A DNA stretch of 64,000 bases from JACKIC01 sp964392305 (GCA_964392305.1 CAYMPV010000026.1:29191-93190); one strand, 5' to 3'. Positions 17,704 through 26,996 are shown, counted from the stretch's first letter. Notes: generated by a model not told the origin, from the letters alone. A program made the numbers and translations.

Positions 17704-18780
17704 TCAGTCTTCGCGGCGATCGAGCACCACCGCGTTGGCGCCCGAAACGCCCATGCTGCGGAGGATGTTGCGTTCGAGACGACGCTCGAGGCGGTGCCAG
17801 GTGCGCGGGTTGGTGCAGTCGAGCGCGATCGAGCCGCCAGCGACCGAACCGTGGCCACCGCACGAACCCTTCTCGCCTTCCATGGCGGCGCGGATCAGCT
17901 GCCAGGCGTCACCACCGATCTCGGTGCGGACCGAGATGTAGTAGTCGCCGCCCGTGATACCGCCGCAGAACACCGCGCGCACACCCTCCATGCGCATCAG
18001 CAGGTCGGCGACCTCGGCAACCATCTCGGGACTGGTCGTCTGACCCAGTGAGCACAGCGCGACGCCGTCGTAGAGGCGCAGCTCACCGAGGGCGTTCTTG
18101 AGGGTCTGGAAGTACGCCAGAGGCAGCCGCGGCGAAGCGATCGCCGCCAGCACCTGCCGGTCGACGTGCGGGAACAGGTATTCGTTGGCCGCCAGGTCGA
18201 TGTCCGAGACGTTGCGCGACAGGTCGGCAGTATCGGTCTTGATCCCGTAGGCCAGCGCCGTCGCCACTTCCCGGCTCGGCTCGATGCCGGCCTGCAACAG
18301 CAGATAGGAGACCAGCGAACTGGTCGCGCCGACGTCGGTGCGCACGTCGAGGTACCCGATCTCGTAGCCCGGAGCGCCCCCGTCCTCGCAGAGATGGTGG
18401 TCGATGACGATGTCGAGTTCGATGCCGGGCGGCACAAACGTGTGCCCGAAACCGGGTTGCGTGTCGACGAGCGCAAAGCAGTCGTATTGGGTCAGGTCCA
18501 GCTCGTCGAGCCGGCGCATGGAGATCCCGAGCTCGCGCACCATCGTCTGGTTCTCGGCGCGCAGGATGCGACCGGTGACCGCGAAGTCGCTGTCGACGTC
18601 ACAGACCTTCTTGGCGAACTCCTGCAACCCCATCGCCCCACCGAGCGAGTCGGGGTCGGGGTTCTTGTGGGTGAGCACGAGCAGTCGCCGACGGCCTTGC
18701 AGCACGCGGCGGAGCGCTTCGGCGCGCCCGTCGGAGTCGAGCCCCTGCGGCGAACTGCTGGTCAGCGACATCGGATTCAT
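17704..18780 (-). CDS. DHH/DHHA1 phosphoesterase, NrnA-like
   Basis: A 358-residue DHH-superfamily protein. It shows HKNPDPDSLG (metal-binding Asp motif I), LVDTQPG, the namesake VIDHHL near residue 130, TALAYGIKTDT, and a DHHA1 domain ending in GGHGSVAGGSI. NrnA-type members degrade short oligoribonucleotides or pAp with Mn2+, and others cleave cyclic dinucleotides, so the exact substrate is uncertain. The ATG at 18780 is used; an in-frame ATG at 18828 would add 16 residues. It follows the TIM-barrel gene on the same strand and may be co-transcribed with it. Confidence 0.87.
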   Translation of the reverse strand: MNPMSLTSSSPQGLDSDGRAEALRRVLQGRRRLLVLTHKNPDPDSLGGAMGLQEFAKKVCDVDSDFAVTGRILRAENQTMVRELGISMRRLDELDLTQYDCFALVDTQPGFGHTFVPPGIELDIVIDHHLCEDGGAPGYEIGYLDVRTDVGATSSLVSYLLLQAGIEPSREVATALAYGIKTDTADLSRNVSDIDLAANEYLFPHVDRQVLAAIASPRLPLAYFQTLKNALGELRLYDGVALCSLGQTTSPEMVAEVADLLMRMEGVRAVFCGGITGGDYYISVRTEIGGDAWQLIRAAMEGEKGSCGGHGSVAGGSIALDCTNPRTWHRLERRLERNILRSMGVSGANAVVLDRRED

Positions 18781-18848
18781 GGTGCCAACGCGGCCGGATG
18801 CCGCGGGGGGTCGGATACGTTCCTGCATCGGCCGGACGGCGGCAAGGC

Positions 18849-19742
18849 CTACAGGCCGTGCTTGGTCAGGCAGGCGACCATCCCTGGCATTTCCGACGGT
18901 GCCACCGAAGGATCGAGCTCGAGAACGGCCGGCAAGATCGCGCCGGAGCGCGGCAGATAGGACGCGAGCAGCCCGTAGTCCACCCCGCCGGCGCCCGGCG
19001 GCAGGTACATGCCATCGGGGCTGGCATCACCCAAACTGCAGCCTCGCAATCGGTTACCGAAGGAGTCGAGCCACGCCCCGGCGGCCTCGCCGAGTACTTG
19101 CTCACGGCGGCCGGCGACCGCGGCATCGTGCCAGTAGACCAGCCGCGCATGGTGCAGATCGTCGTAGATGTCCTGCAGCCCCGACTGGTCGGCGACCGCC
19201 AGCAGGCTGCGCCCGCCGCACAACGCGAATTCCATCTCGGGGAAGGCTTTGAGGATCTCGAACAAACCCCGGCAGGCACGTTCGACCGCGGCGTTGCGGT
19301 TGACCTTGCGCCGCGCCAGCAGCGCCTGGGTGCGCCCCTCGGTCCAGTCGTAGGCGGGATCGCCGAGGTCGTCGCACTCGATCTCCCCCATCACCGGCAC
19401 CAGGCCGGGCTCGAGGATCACGAGTCGCGAGCCGAGCGCTTCGGCCGCGCGCACCGCCTGCTGCACGGCGCGCATCGCGGTGATGCGCTCCCCTTCCTTG
19501 GCCGAGCCCAGACCCGCGGTCGCCGAAGACTCCGCCAGGAACGAACCGGCGCGTGCGCCCGCGAAGTCGATCGGCAGGTCGCTTGCTGCTGTCCGCAAGT
19601 CACTCGGGTCAAGTGCCCGAGGCCCCGGTCCGAACAAGATGCCTTCGAAGTGCTGGTCGAGAATCCACGTGAGCAGACGGCGCGGATCGTGAGGCCCGTG
19701 CACGCTCGCCCAAACCGAACCGAGGTGTCGTATCGCACGCAT
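18849..19742 (-). CDS. TIM-barrel sugar isomerase/epimerase-like protein
   Basis: A 297-residue soluble protein whose strand-helix pattern (HLGSVWASVHGP, GSRLVILEPGLVPVMGEIE, ALCGGRSLLAVAD, ILPAVLELDPS) fits the AP-endonuclease-2/xylose-isomerase-like TIM barrel. His and Glu residues at strand ends (VILEPG, LELDPS) could bind metal. The substrate is unknown. The ATG at 19742 is the first sensible start and leaves a 79-base gap to the divergent coiled-coil gene. The DHH gene begins 68 bases after its stop. Confidence 0.6.
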   Translation of the reverse strand: MRAIRHLGSVWASVHGPHDPRRLLTWILDQHFEGILFGPGPRALDPSDLRTAASDLPIDFAGARAGSFLAESSATAGLGSAKEGERITAMRAVQQAVRAAEALGSRLVILEPGLVPVMGEIECDDLGDPAYDWTEGRTQALLARRKVNRNAAVERACRGLFEILKAFPEMEFALCGGRSLLAVADQSGLQDIYDDLHHARLVYWHDAAVAGRREQVLGEAAGAWLDSFGNRLRGCSLGDASPDGMYLPPGAGGVDYGLLASYLPRSGAILPAVLELDPSVAPSEMPGMVACLTKHGL

Positions 19743-19821
19743 GGGATGCTGTTCGTGCGCGCCGGCGGCCCGTAACCTGTCCGGCCTCGCACGCAATCGC
19801 CACGTTAGCGGAGCACCCCCG

Positions 19822-21027
19822 ATGACCAGAAGCATCCTGTTGCCTTCCCTGATCGCCCTCCTCTCGTTCACCAGCACCGGTTGCCAGGCGCAGGAAGAAC
19901 GGCGCGAACTGCAGACCTCGGTCAGTCGACTCGAAGAGCGCTTGACGCGCATGGACAGCTACCTGAAGTCGATGCAGGAGCAGAAACAGAAGATCGAGCA
20001 GGACCGTTCCGCGGAGCAGCACAAGACCCAGGTCGAGATCGACAAGCTGCGCCAGCAGCTCGCGAGCCGCGAGGCCGAACTGGCCAGGGCGCGCAAGGAC
20101 CAGGAGCAGATGCAGCAACAGATCGCCAAGGCCGAGTTGATGCAGCAGCAGATCAGCCGCAAGACCAACGACGTGACCGCGCAACGTGACGCGCTGAAGA
20201 ACGAGTTCTCGACCGTGCAGGCGCTGCTCAATCAGACCAGGAAGGATCAGGAGCGACAGCTGCAGCAGGCGCAGAAGGAGACCGAACGGCTGCTGGAACA
20301 GACGCGCGCAACCCAACAGAAGGCCGCGGCCCAACGCGACGAGCAAGCCCAGCAGGCCGCACAGCTGCGCCGCGAGCTCGACGACGCGCGCCGCGAACAC
20401 GCCGAGCGCACCGCGATGATGGAGCGGCAACTGGTCGAGATGCGCCGCGCGCTCGAACAGCGCGATGCAGAACAGGACCGGGCACAGGGCCAGCGCGAGC
20501 AGGAGCGCACCCGCACGATCGAGGCGTTGCGCGCCGAACGCCTGGCGATCGAACAATTGCGCGCCGCGGTGACCCGCGACGCCAAGGCAACCAGCGACGA
20601 GAAGGAGAAGCGCATCCGCCAGCTCGAGCAGAAGCTCGCGGCGATGGCGAACGACGCCGCGAACCTGCGGGCCCAGCTCGCCGATGCGCAGCGGCAAGCC
20701 GCGGTCGCCGCACGCGCGACGCCGGTCGCCGCGCCAGCGCCAGTTCGCGCCGCCGCTCCGGAGGCCGCCCCCCCGGCGCCGGGCACGATCATCGTCAACA
20801 ACGAGGAAGGCGAGGTGCACTTCCACTTCCACGGGCAGGCGCCCGCGGTGAACGTTCCGCCGACGCCCGCGCCTGCCGCGCCGGCGCGTCGCGCGACGAC
20901 GCGTGAAGCCGGCCCGTCGGGACCGACCGCACCGACGCCCGGTACCGCACCCGCCGGTCCGACCGGTCCGCGCCGTGTGCGCCAACCGGAACCGGCCGCG
21001 CCGGCGACCAAGAAGATCAACGACTGA
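19822..21027 (+). CDS. Coiled-coil envelope protein, probable lipoprotein
   Basis: A 401-residue protein with a signal sequence ending in a weak lipobox (SFTSTGC, Cys at about 18), then some 270 residues of uninterrupted heptad-rich coiled coil loaded with Gln, Glu and Arg. A strand-like IIVNNEEGEVHFHFHG follows, and a Pro/Ala/Thr-rich tail ends in basic residues. It may tether or space envelope structures; no enzyme motif is present. It converges with a sigma-factor gene 19 bases downstream. The ATG at 19822 is chosen because it opens the signal sequence. Confidence 0.7.
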   Translation: MTRSILLPSLIALLSFTSTGCQAQEERRELQTSVSRLEERLTRMDSYLKSMQEQKQKIEQDRSAEQHKTQVEIDKLRQQLASREAELARARKDQEQMQQQIAKAELMQQQISRKTNDVTAQRDALKNEFSTVQALLNQTRKDQERQLQQAQKETERLLEQTRATQQKAAAQRDEQAQQAAQLRRELDDARREHAERTAMMERQLVEMRRALEQRDAEQDRAQGQREQERTRTIEALRAERLAIEQLRAAVTRDAKATSDEKEKRIRQLEQKLAAMANDAANLRAQLADAQRQAAVAARATPVAAPAPVRAAAPEAAPPAPGTIIVNNEEGEVHFHFHGQAPAVNVPPTPAPAAPARRATTREAGPSGPTAPTPGTAPAGPTGPRRVRQPEPAAPATKKIND

Positions 21028-21039
21028 CCGCGATCGCGG
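21028..21039. terminator. 12-base palindrome between convergent genes
   Basis: CCGCGATCGCGG is a perfect palindrome in the 19-base gap between the coiled-coil gene and the sigma-factor gene. It could be part of a bidirectional terminator, but there is no U-tract on either side. Confidence 0.3.
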
Positions 21040-21046
21040 CGCGGCT

Positions 21047-21682
21047 TCAGTCGCGGAACGGCTCGAGCAGTTCCTGCAGTCGCTGCAGCGCCCGCATGTG
21101 CAGCGAGCGCACGGTGACTTCCTTGGTGTAGCCGAGCAGGGGCGCGATCTCGGCGAACGACTTGCCCTGGAACAGGCGCATCTCGATCACGCGCTTGTGC
21201 TTGTCGCTGAGCTGACCGAGCGCTTCGGTCAGCGCCTCGCCGAGTTCGCCCAGGCGCACGAACATGCTCTGCCGCGGGATGCGCTCGTCGGCGAAGCGCT
21301 CGCGGCCGCCGATCTCGTCGAATTCGCCGAGGTGGCGCTGTTTGCCGCCGCCGCGCTTCTTGGCGCGCGCGCGCCGCCAGATGTCGTGCAGCTTGCGCTG
21401 CGCGATCGTGCGCACCCAGCCCGAGAACGACGCCCCGGGTTCGACCTGGAACTCGCCGATGTCGCGGAACACCTGCAGCATCACGTCCTGGGTCAGATCG
21501 TCGAGGCTCTTGTCGGGCGGCATGTTCGTGCCCATGGTCGCCTCCGCCACCCAACGCACGATCTTGTCGTGAAGATTCGCCCAAGACACGTCGACGTCCT
21601 GTTCACCCTGCACCGCCTTGACGTGGCGCAGCGTGCTCGAGATCGGCAGCTTCGGGGGATCCTGATCGGGGGGCTCCGACAT
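21047..21682 (-). CDS. ECF-type RNA polymerase sigma factor
   Basis: A 211-residue sigma-70 family protein. Region 2 is visible in LDDLTQDVMLQVFRDIGEF with GWVRTIAQRKLHDIWRR (about residues 70-120), and region 4 in HKRVIEMRLFQGKSFAEIA with GYTKEVTVRSLHMRALQRL (about 165-205). Regions 1.1 and 3 are absent, as in ECF sigmas. The linker is rich in Lys and Arg. No anti-sigma gene is adjacent, so its trigger is unknown. The ATG at 21682 is chosen because upstream sequence would overlap the divergent Ppx promoter. Confidence 0.9.
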   Translation of the reverse strand: MSEPPDQDPPKLPISSTLRHVKAVQGEQDVDVSWANLHDKIVRWVAEATMGTNMPPDKSLDDLTQDVMLQVFRDIGEFQVEPGASFSGWVRTIAQRKLHDIWRRARAKKRGGGKQRHLGEFDEIGGRERFADERIPRQSMFVRLGELGEALTEALGQLSDKHKRVIEMRLFQGKSFAEIAPLLGYTKEVTVRSLHMRALQRLQELLEPFRD

Positions 21683-21766
21683 GACCGCATCATCACCAGC
21701 CGGACGAGGCCGGGGAAGAGGCGAAGTTCGCCGCCGGTCGACTGCGGAATCGCGCCCCGCGCTCGC

Positions 21767-21772
21767 TACCTT
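21767..21772 (+). promoter_or_regulatory. Putative -10 box (TACCTT) of the Ppx/GppA gene
   Basis: TACCTT lies 8 bases before the ATG at 21781, and no Shine-Dalgarno can be seen. Transcription would start at or next to the A of the start codon, giving a leaderless or nearly leaderless mRNA. This is inferred from spacing only. Confidence 0.4.
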
Positions 21773-21780
21773 GCATCGAC

Positions 21781-23334
21781 ATGGCCACACCCACGCGCCT
21801 GGGCATCGTCGACATGGGCTCGAATGCGATCCGCTTCCAGATCGCCGAGACCACCGGCGGCGCCATCGCGATCCTCGAGAGCCATCGCCTGCCGGTGCGC
21901 CTGGGGCGCGATGTGTTCCAGACCGGCCAGATCCCCGAAGAGACCATCTCGGCCGTGGTCGACGGCTTCCGCCGCTTCCGCGCCTCGTGCGAACGCCTGC
22001 AGGTCACGCACATCCGCGCCATCGCGACCTCGGCGATGCGCGACGCCAACAACCGCGAAGTGCTCGTCGACCGCCTGCGCGAGACCTGCGGCGTCGAGAT
22101 CGAGGTGATCTCGGGCACGCAGGAGGCCTACCTGCTCAAGCTCGCCGTCGAGAGCAAGATCGATCTGAGCACCGGCCGGTCACTGCTGGTCGACGTCGGC
22201 GGTGGCTCGGTGGAGGTGGTGATCGTCGACAAGGGCCAGGTCATCGGCGCCGACTCCTATCGCCTCGGCGCGCTGCGCATGATCGGCGCGCTGGCGACCG
22301 CGGAGACCCCCGGCGAGACCTTCGTCGATCTGCTCGAGAAACACCTGCGCAGCCTCGAGCGCCGCATCGTCGACCGCTTCGAGGGCGTGAAGATCGATCG
22401 CTACGTGGCCGTCGGGGGCAACGTCGAGAGCATCGCCGACCTGGTGTTCGCGCGATCGGGGGTGGGAAAGCAAGACGGGGTCGAATGCTGCACCGTTGCG
22501 GCGATGCGCGCCGAAATACTCGAACTGTCGGCGATGTCGATGGACGCGCGCATGGAGAAGCGCGGCCTGCGCCCCGACCGCGCCGACACCATCGTGCCCG
22601 CCGGCATCGTCTACACCCACCTGGGTGCGCTCGCCAAGGTCGAGCTGGTGCTCGTGCCGCGCATCGGCATCAAGGACGGCCTGATGCAGGAGATCGTGCA
22701 GGGTCACATGCATCCGTTCGCGGCCGAAGACCACGCCGAGGTCGTACTGCAGTCGTGCCGCGCCATGGGCCGCCGCTTCCACTACGAAGCCGACCACGCC
22801 GAGACCGTGCTCTCGCTGGCCAGACAACTGTTCGACCAGACCAAGGACTTGCACGGCCTCGACAGCCGTGCCCGCGTGTTCCTCGAAGCCGGCGCCCTGC
22901 TTCACGACGTCGGCGTCGCCGTCAACAACGACGGCCACCACAAGCACTCGCAGTACCTGATCCAGTCCAGCGAACTGGTCGGTCTCACCGACGAGGAGAA
23001 GTTGATCGTCGCGCTGCTCGCCCGCTATCACCGCAAGGCGCCGCCCAACCGCGATCACGAGGAGTTCGGCCGCCTGCGACGCAAGGAACGTTCCCAGGTC
23101 GAACGGCTCGCCGCGATCCTGCGACTCGCCGACGCCCTCGATCGCCAGCATGCTGGCGTGATCCGCGGCGTGCACGTGGCGGTGCGCGACAACCAGCTCG
23201 AGCTCCTGCCGACGCTGCACGGCGATCCGCAGACGCACCTGACGCTCGAAGCGCGCGCGATCGCGGAGAAGGGCGCGCTGTTCGCGCAGCTGTTCGGCAG
23301 GCAACCGCGGCTGGTGTTGTCGATGCCCGTGTGA
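21781..23334 (+). CDS. Ppx/GppA phosphatase with HD domain
   Basis: A 517-residue protein. Residues 1-300 form the ASKHA-type exopolyphosphatase/pppGpp phosphatase core (GIVDMGSNAIRFQIAE, AIATSAMRDANN, LLVDVGGGSVEVVIV). Residues about 320-500 form an HD domain (ALLHDVGVAVNNDGHHKHS, then a Lys/Arg-rich helix). It should hydrolyse polyphosphate or pppGpp and so link phosphate stores with the stringent response. Start ATG at 21781. A CYTH-CHAD gene, another polyphosphate-associated family, lies 2 kb downstream. Confidence 0.9.
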   Translation: MATPTRLGIVDMGSNAIRFQIAETTGGAIAILESHRLPVRLGRDVFQTGQIPEETISAVVDGFRRFRASCERLQVTHIRAIATSAMRDANNREVLVDRLRETCGVEIEVISGTQEAYLLKLAVESKIDLSTGRSLLVDVGGGSVEVVIVDKGQVIGADSYRLGALRMIGALATAETPGETFVDLLEKHLRSLERRIVDRFEGVKIDRYVAVGGNVESIADLVFARSGVGKQDGVECCTVAAMRAEILELSAMSMDARMEKRGLRPDRADTIVPAGIVYTHLGALAKVELVLVPRIGIKDGLMQEIVQGHMHPFAAEDHAEVVLQSCRAMGRRFHYEADHAETVLSLARQLFDQTKDLHGLDSRARVFLEAGALLHDVGVAVNNDGHHKHSQYLIQSSELVGLTDEEKLIVALLARYHRKAPPNRDHEEFGRLRRKERSQVERLAAILRLADALDRQHAGVIRGVHVAVRDNQLELLPTLHGDPQTHLTLEARAIAEKGALFAQLFGRQPRLVLSMPV

Positions 23335-23490
23335 AGATGCTTCGCCTCGTGTGCAACGTCGGCACGACAACCACGGTCGGTCGCGGGACTCTCGCACGGT
23401 TTTCGGCCCACAGGCAAGGTCGGCGTACCGCAAGGACAGGCTGCGCCTGGGGCACCATGCAGCCACGGGTCGTGTAGAGTGGCGCCGACC

Positions 23491-25233
23491 ATGTGTAAGC
23501 CGGCCTGCCTTCTTTCCTGGATGGTGTCACTGCTGGCTCTCGGGGCGTGCAGCGGTGGCGGTGGCCGCCCCGAACCCATCGTCATTGGCATGTCCTTCGT
23601 CACCGAGTCCGTTTCAGACGGCAAGGTGTTCACCAACTACTCCACTGCTCTCGTCGCATCGGGCGGTGTCGGCACGCACCAGTGGACCGTGCTCTCAGGC
23701 GACCTCCCGCCTGGTTTGGCGCTCGACACCAGCAGCACGACTGCTGACACCACGCTCCGCGGTACGCCGACGACGGAGGGCAGCTACCAATTCTCGATCC
23801 AAGCTGCAGCCGGAGACGAGAAGGTCTCGCGCTCCTTCACCATGTCGATCGACGGCCTCGTGCCGATGGTCGGCGGCTGGGCCGACATTCCGATGGCAAC
23901 CAACGGCCGGGTTGTCCATGTCAGCGAAACCGGCAATGACTCCGCCGACGGCAGCCTGGCCAATCCTCGCCGCACTCTGGCCGGCGGCTTCGAACTGCTC
24001 CGGGACGGACAGCCGGATTGGCTGCTGCTCCAGCGCGGCGACACCTTCCCGCTCACGGGCGCGTGGCAGTGGGACAAGTCCGGTCCAGTATCGGGAGGGT
24101 GGATGCGGCTCGGCGCCTACGGCGACCCCGACGATGCGCGGCCGGTCATCGAAAGTCAGGACGGATACATCGTGATCACGCCCGGGTATCGATCGAGTCG
24201 CGTGATCCGCAACGTCGCTTTCACGGATGTCGTGATGTCCGCCACGGACCGCCTCCTCAACTCGGCGACGACCACAGCCAACGTCAGTGCAATCAGCCTG
24301 ATCGCGGTGGAGTGGCAAGGGTCCTCGGGGCAACCCTTCAACGACTTGCTGTTCGAGAACTGCCGCGTCTCCGGGTTCACGTTCGGCTTCGTGTCCAGCA
24401 ATGACGTCATCGGTCTGACGATCCGCCGCTGCACCTTCGATCACATCTTCGGCGCAGGCACCAATCACTCCTCCGGAGCCCTCGCTGGCGCGCGCAACCT
24501 GCTCCTCGAAGACAACCTCTTCTACCGGATCATGTCGCCCGACATCCCCGGCGTCGGCAGCAATGCCTACTCGGGATTCTCGCACTCGGCCTATGTCGGG
24601 GCCGACGCCTCGAACGTGGTCTCGCGCGGCAACATCTTCATCAGGACTCCTGACGCCGTGATGCAGCGGGCGGGCGGCACCTACTCCCGCAACGTGAGCG
24701 CACACACCAACGTCGCCGGAAACCTCGGGCAAGCTTGGGGCGTGACACCGGCCCCAGGTGGTGTCCTGGGGCAGGTGATCGAGAACCTGGGACTCAACAC
24801 CATCAGCGAGAGTTTCTTCCTCGGCAACATGAGGGGCGGCGCCGTGGACTCGAACATGCTGCTCGAGGACCTCGACGGCCAGGGCCAGACCAACTTCGAT
24901 CTGGTCGCTCGCAACAACGCTGGCAGCGGCGTCAACATCGGTGTGCACGACACCGCCTTCTCCGCCAATCTGGTCTCGGGAATCATCAGTTGGAACCCGG
25001 CCGAAACCGCCAGCTTCTCGGGACTCACCTTCAATGGGAACCAGGAGAACCTGGGGCCCACGACGACCAGCATCGCCGACTACTTGCAGTCGGTGGGGTG
25101 GTCGGGAAACACCGTTGACGACTGGGCCCAACACCTCCTGGCCCGCGACCGGAACAACTACGCCGAGAGGCACTTGTCGCTCTCGGTGATCAACTTCTAC
25201 CGGGCTCATTACGCGCTGCCGCCTTTGAACTAG
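23491..25233 (+). CDS. Lipoprotein with Ig-like domain and right-handed beta-helix
   Basis: A 580-residue protein whose signal ends in a lipobox (LLALGAC), so it is probably attached to a membrane by its N-terminal Cys near residue 18. A putative Ig domain (He_PIG type: VLSGDLPPGLALD and GTPTTEGSYQFSIQAAAG) covers about residues 40-110. Then comes a parallel beta-helix of the pectate-lyase/inverting-repeat kind (ENCRVSGF, IRRCTFDHI, LLEDNLFYRI, SRGNIFIR). No catalytic motif can be assigned. The Ig segment suggests surface binding and the helix a polysaccharide ligand. The ATG at 23491 is preceded by TAGAGT at 23475-23480. Confidence 0.8.
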   Translation: MCKPACLLSWMVSLLALGACSGGGGRPEPIVIGMSFVTESVSDGKVFTNYSTALVASGGVGTHQWTVLSGDLPPGLALDTSSTTADTTLRGTPTTEGSYQFSIQAAAGDEKVSRSFTMSIDGLVPMVGGWADIPMATNGRVVHVSETGNDSADGSLANPRRTLAGGFELLRDGQPDWLLLQRGDTFPLTGAWQWDKSGPVSGGWMRLGAYGDPDDARPVIESQDGYIVITPGYRSSRVIRNVAFTDVVMSATDRLLNSATTTANVSAISLIAVEWQGSSGQPFNDLLFENCRVSGFTFGFVSSNDVIGLTIRRCTFDHIFGAGTNHSSGALAGARNLLLEDNLFYRIMSPDIPGVGSNAYSGFSHSAYVGADASNVVSRGNIFIRTPDAVMQRAGGTYSRNVSAHTNVAGNLGQAWGVTPAPGGVLGQVIENLGLNTISESFFLGNMRGGAVDSNMLLEDLDGQGQTNFDLVARNNAGSGVNIGVHDTAFSANLVSGIISWNPAETASFSGLTFNGNQENLGPTTTSIADYLQSVGWSGNTVDDWAQHLLARDRNNYAERHLSLSVINFYRAHYALPPLN

Positions 25234-25371
25234 CTGCGCTGGGACACTCGACCGACTGACGTCGCTCGGTGCCGGGCGCCGGTTCGCTGGAGCGCACGCG
25301 CGAAAGGGCCAATGCGAGGGGCTGCCGATCCGGGAAGGCTTGAGTAGCCTGCTCCATCCCCTGCCACCGCG

Positions 25372-26937
25372 ATGCCACTCGAACAACGCCTCGAGACCGA
25401 GTTCAAGCTCCGCGCGAGCCAGCCACTCGAAGTCGCCGTCGTCGACGCGCGACTGCGTGAGGCAGGTCTGTTGTGCAGCGCCGCGACGTTCGTCGACCAT
25501 CTCGACACCTACCTGGACGACGACGACGGCTCGCTGCGCGAGGCGGGCATCGGTCTGCGCTTACGCCGCAACCAGCAAGGCGCCGTGCTGACCTGCAAGC
25601 GGCGCGGTACCCGGCATGGCGCCAGACACGAACGCGAGGAACTCGAGTGCGACTGGCCAGGCGGCGAACTGCCGACACACACCCTGCAATTGCCGTTGGC
25701 GATCCGCGACGTGGTCGAGCCACTGCTGCACCAGAGCCAACTCGTCGAACAGTTGCGACTGCACGTGCATCGCGAGCGACGCGTGCTGCAGCACGAGGGC
25801 CTCGACGTGTGCGAGGTGGCGATCGACCACGTCGTGGCGCGCTGCGGCGCGCGCCAGGCGAGCTTCGACGAAGTCGAGATCGAGGTGCTCGACGACGCAG
25901 CGTTGAGCGAACGCCTGTGCGAGCACCTGCTGCGCCTCCTGCCGGTCGAGGCTGCCGACAACGACAAGCCAACGCACGCTGCGGCGCTCCTGGGCATGCC
26001 GACACATCGCCGCACCCGGCAAACACCCGTCCGTGACGGCGCCGACGCGACGGGCCCTGCCGTGCTGGCGGCGGTCGAACGCCTGCTCGTCGAGATCCGT
26101 GACGCCGAGAGCGAAGTGCGCCGGCACGCCGACGCCGAACCGCTGCATACGATGCGCGTCGCCTTGCGCCGGCTGCGCACGCTGGTCGGAGCCTTCGCCG
26201 AACTGTGGCCGGCCGACGTCGTCGCGTCGATCAAGACGCGGCTCGCGGCCACCAGCCATCGCTGCGGCGAGGTTCGCGATCTCGACGTCCTCTTGGTCGG
26301 CATCGACGCGGCATCGACCGACCTGCCGGAGGAACTGCGCGACGCGAGCATCGAGGTGACCGGCTGGCTGCGGCGTGAACGAGAACAGGCGAGGACGCGC
26401 CTGCTCGACTGGCTGCGCGACGAGGAGCGACTTCGCAGTCTCGGCCAACTGCAGACCGACCTGACCTCACTGTCGCTCGACACCGCGCAAGCGACGCAGG
26501 ACCTCACCGACTCGCTGGCAACCCAGCTCGAGGCCGCCGGAAGGCGCTTGCGCAAGCGGCTGCGCCAGCTGTCGGCGTCGCCGACGCTGGCCGCCATGCA
26601 CGGCGCCCGGCTCGCCTGCAAGCGCCTGCGTTACCTCGCCGAAGAACCATTCGAAGGCCTGCCAGACGACCGTCGCGTCGCCGCGGATCTGCTCGACGCC
26701 CTGGTCCGCGTACAACGCATCCTCGGCCAGGCCTGCGACCACGGCGCCTGCAGCGATCGGCTGTTGTTGGCCGCCAGTCGCCTGCCCAGCAACGCGCCGC
26801 CGGTGAGCATCGCCGCCCTCGGCGGGCTCGCCACCTGCCACACCCAGGCCATGCGCGCCCAACGCGACCGGGCCGCCAAGCTGTGCCGCCGCCTGGCCCG
26901 CAAGAAGAACTGGCGCTGGCTGACAGCCGAGGCATGA
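25372..26937 (+). CDS. CYTH and CHAD domain protein
   Basis: A 521-residue soluble protein. The CYTH (triphosphate tunnel) domain occupies about residues 1-215 and opens with the ETEFK form of the ExExK motif, followed by TCKRRG and DEVEIEVLDD. The CHAD domain (about 230-521) has repeated His and Arg pairs, for example HTMRVALRRLRTLVG and CKRLRYLAEE. CYTH proteins act on triphosphate substrates, and CHAD domains bind polyphosphate granules. It lies in the same direction as the Ppx/GppA gene. A TAGCCT box 21 bases before the ATG may be its -10. Confidence 0.9.
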   Translation: MPLEQRLETEFKLRASQPLEVAVVDARLREAGLLCSAATFVDHLDTYLDDDDGSLREAGIGLRLRRNQQGAVLTCKRRGTRHGARHEREELECDWPGGELPTHTLQLPLAIRDVVEPLLHQSQLVEQLRLHVHRERRVLQHEGLDVCEVAIDHVVARCGARQASFDEVEIEVLDDAALSERLCEHLLRLLPVEAADNDKPTHAAALLGMPTHRRTRQTPVRDGADATGPAVLAAVERLLVEIRDAESEVRRHADAEPLHTMRVALRRLRTLVGAFAELWPADVVASIKTRLAATSHRCGEVRDLDVLLVGIDAASTDLPEELRDASIEVTGWLRREREQARTRLLDWLRDEERLRSLGQLQTDLTSLSLDTAQATQDLTDSLATQLEAAGRRLRKRLRQLSASPTLAAMHGARLACKRLRYLAEEPFEGLPDDRRVAADLLDALVRVQRILGQACDHGACSDRLLLAASRLPSNAPPVSIAALGGLATCHTQAMRAQRDRAAKLCRRLARKKNWRWLTAEA

Positions 26938-26938
26938 C

Positions 26939-26967
26939 GCCATTTTGGCGCTCGGTGCCACTATGGC
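26939..26967 (+). promoter_or_regulatory. Twin GCCA-N3-TGGC operators upstream of hsp20
   Basis: GCCATTTTGGC (26939-26949) and GCCACTATGGC (26957-26967) are two inverted repeats of the form GCCA-N3-TGGC, with start points 18 bases apart. The nearer one ends 147 bases before the hsp20 ATG. The same doublet occurs upstream of clpB at 51801-51840. They are likely binding sites for one heat-shock regulator. CIRCE and HAIR sequences are absent. Confidence 0.6.
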
Positions 26968-26996
26968 GCTTCATGCATCGCGCGCCAGGCCATCGG

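Noticed and set aside
23491..25233. Horizontal transfer of the beta-helix lipoprotein from low GC
   Set aside because: Sampled 60-base lines give 60-68% GC against 63-67% nearby, which is too small a difference to argue for transfer.
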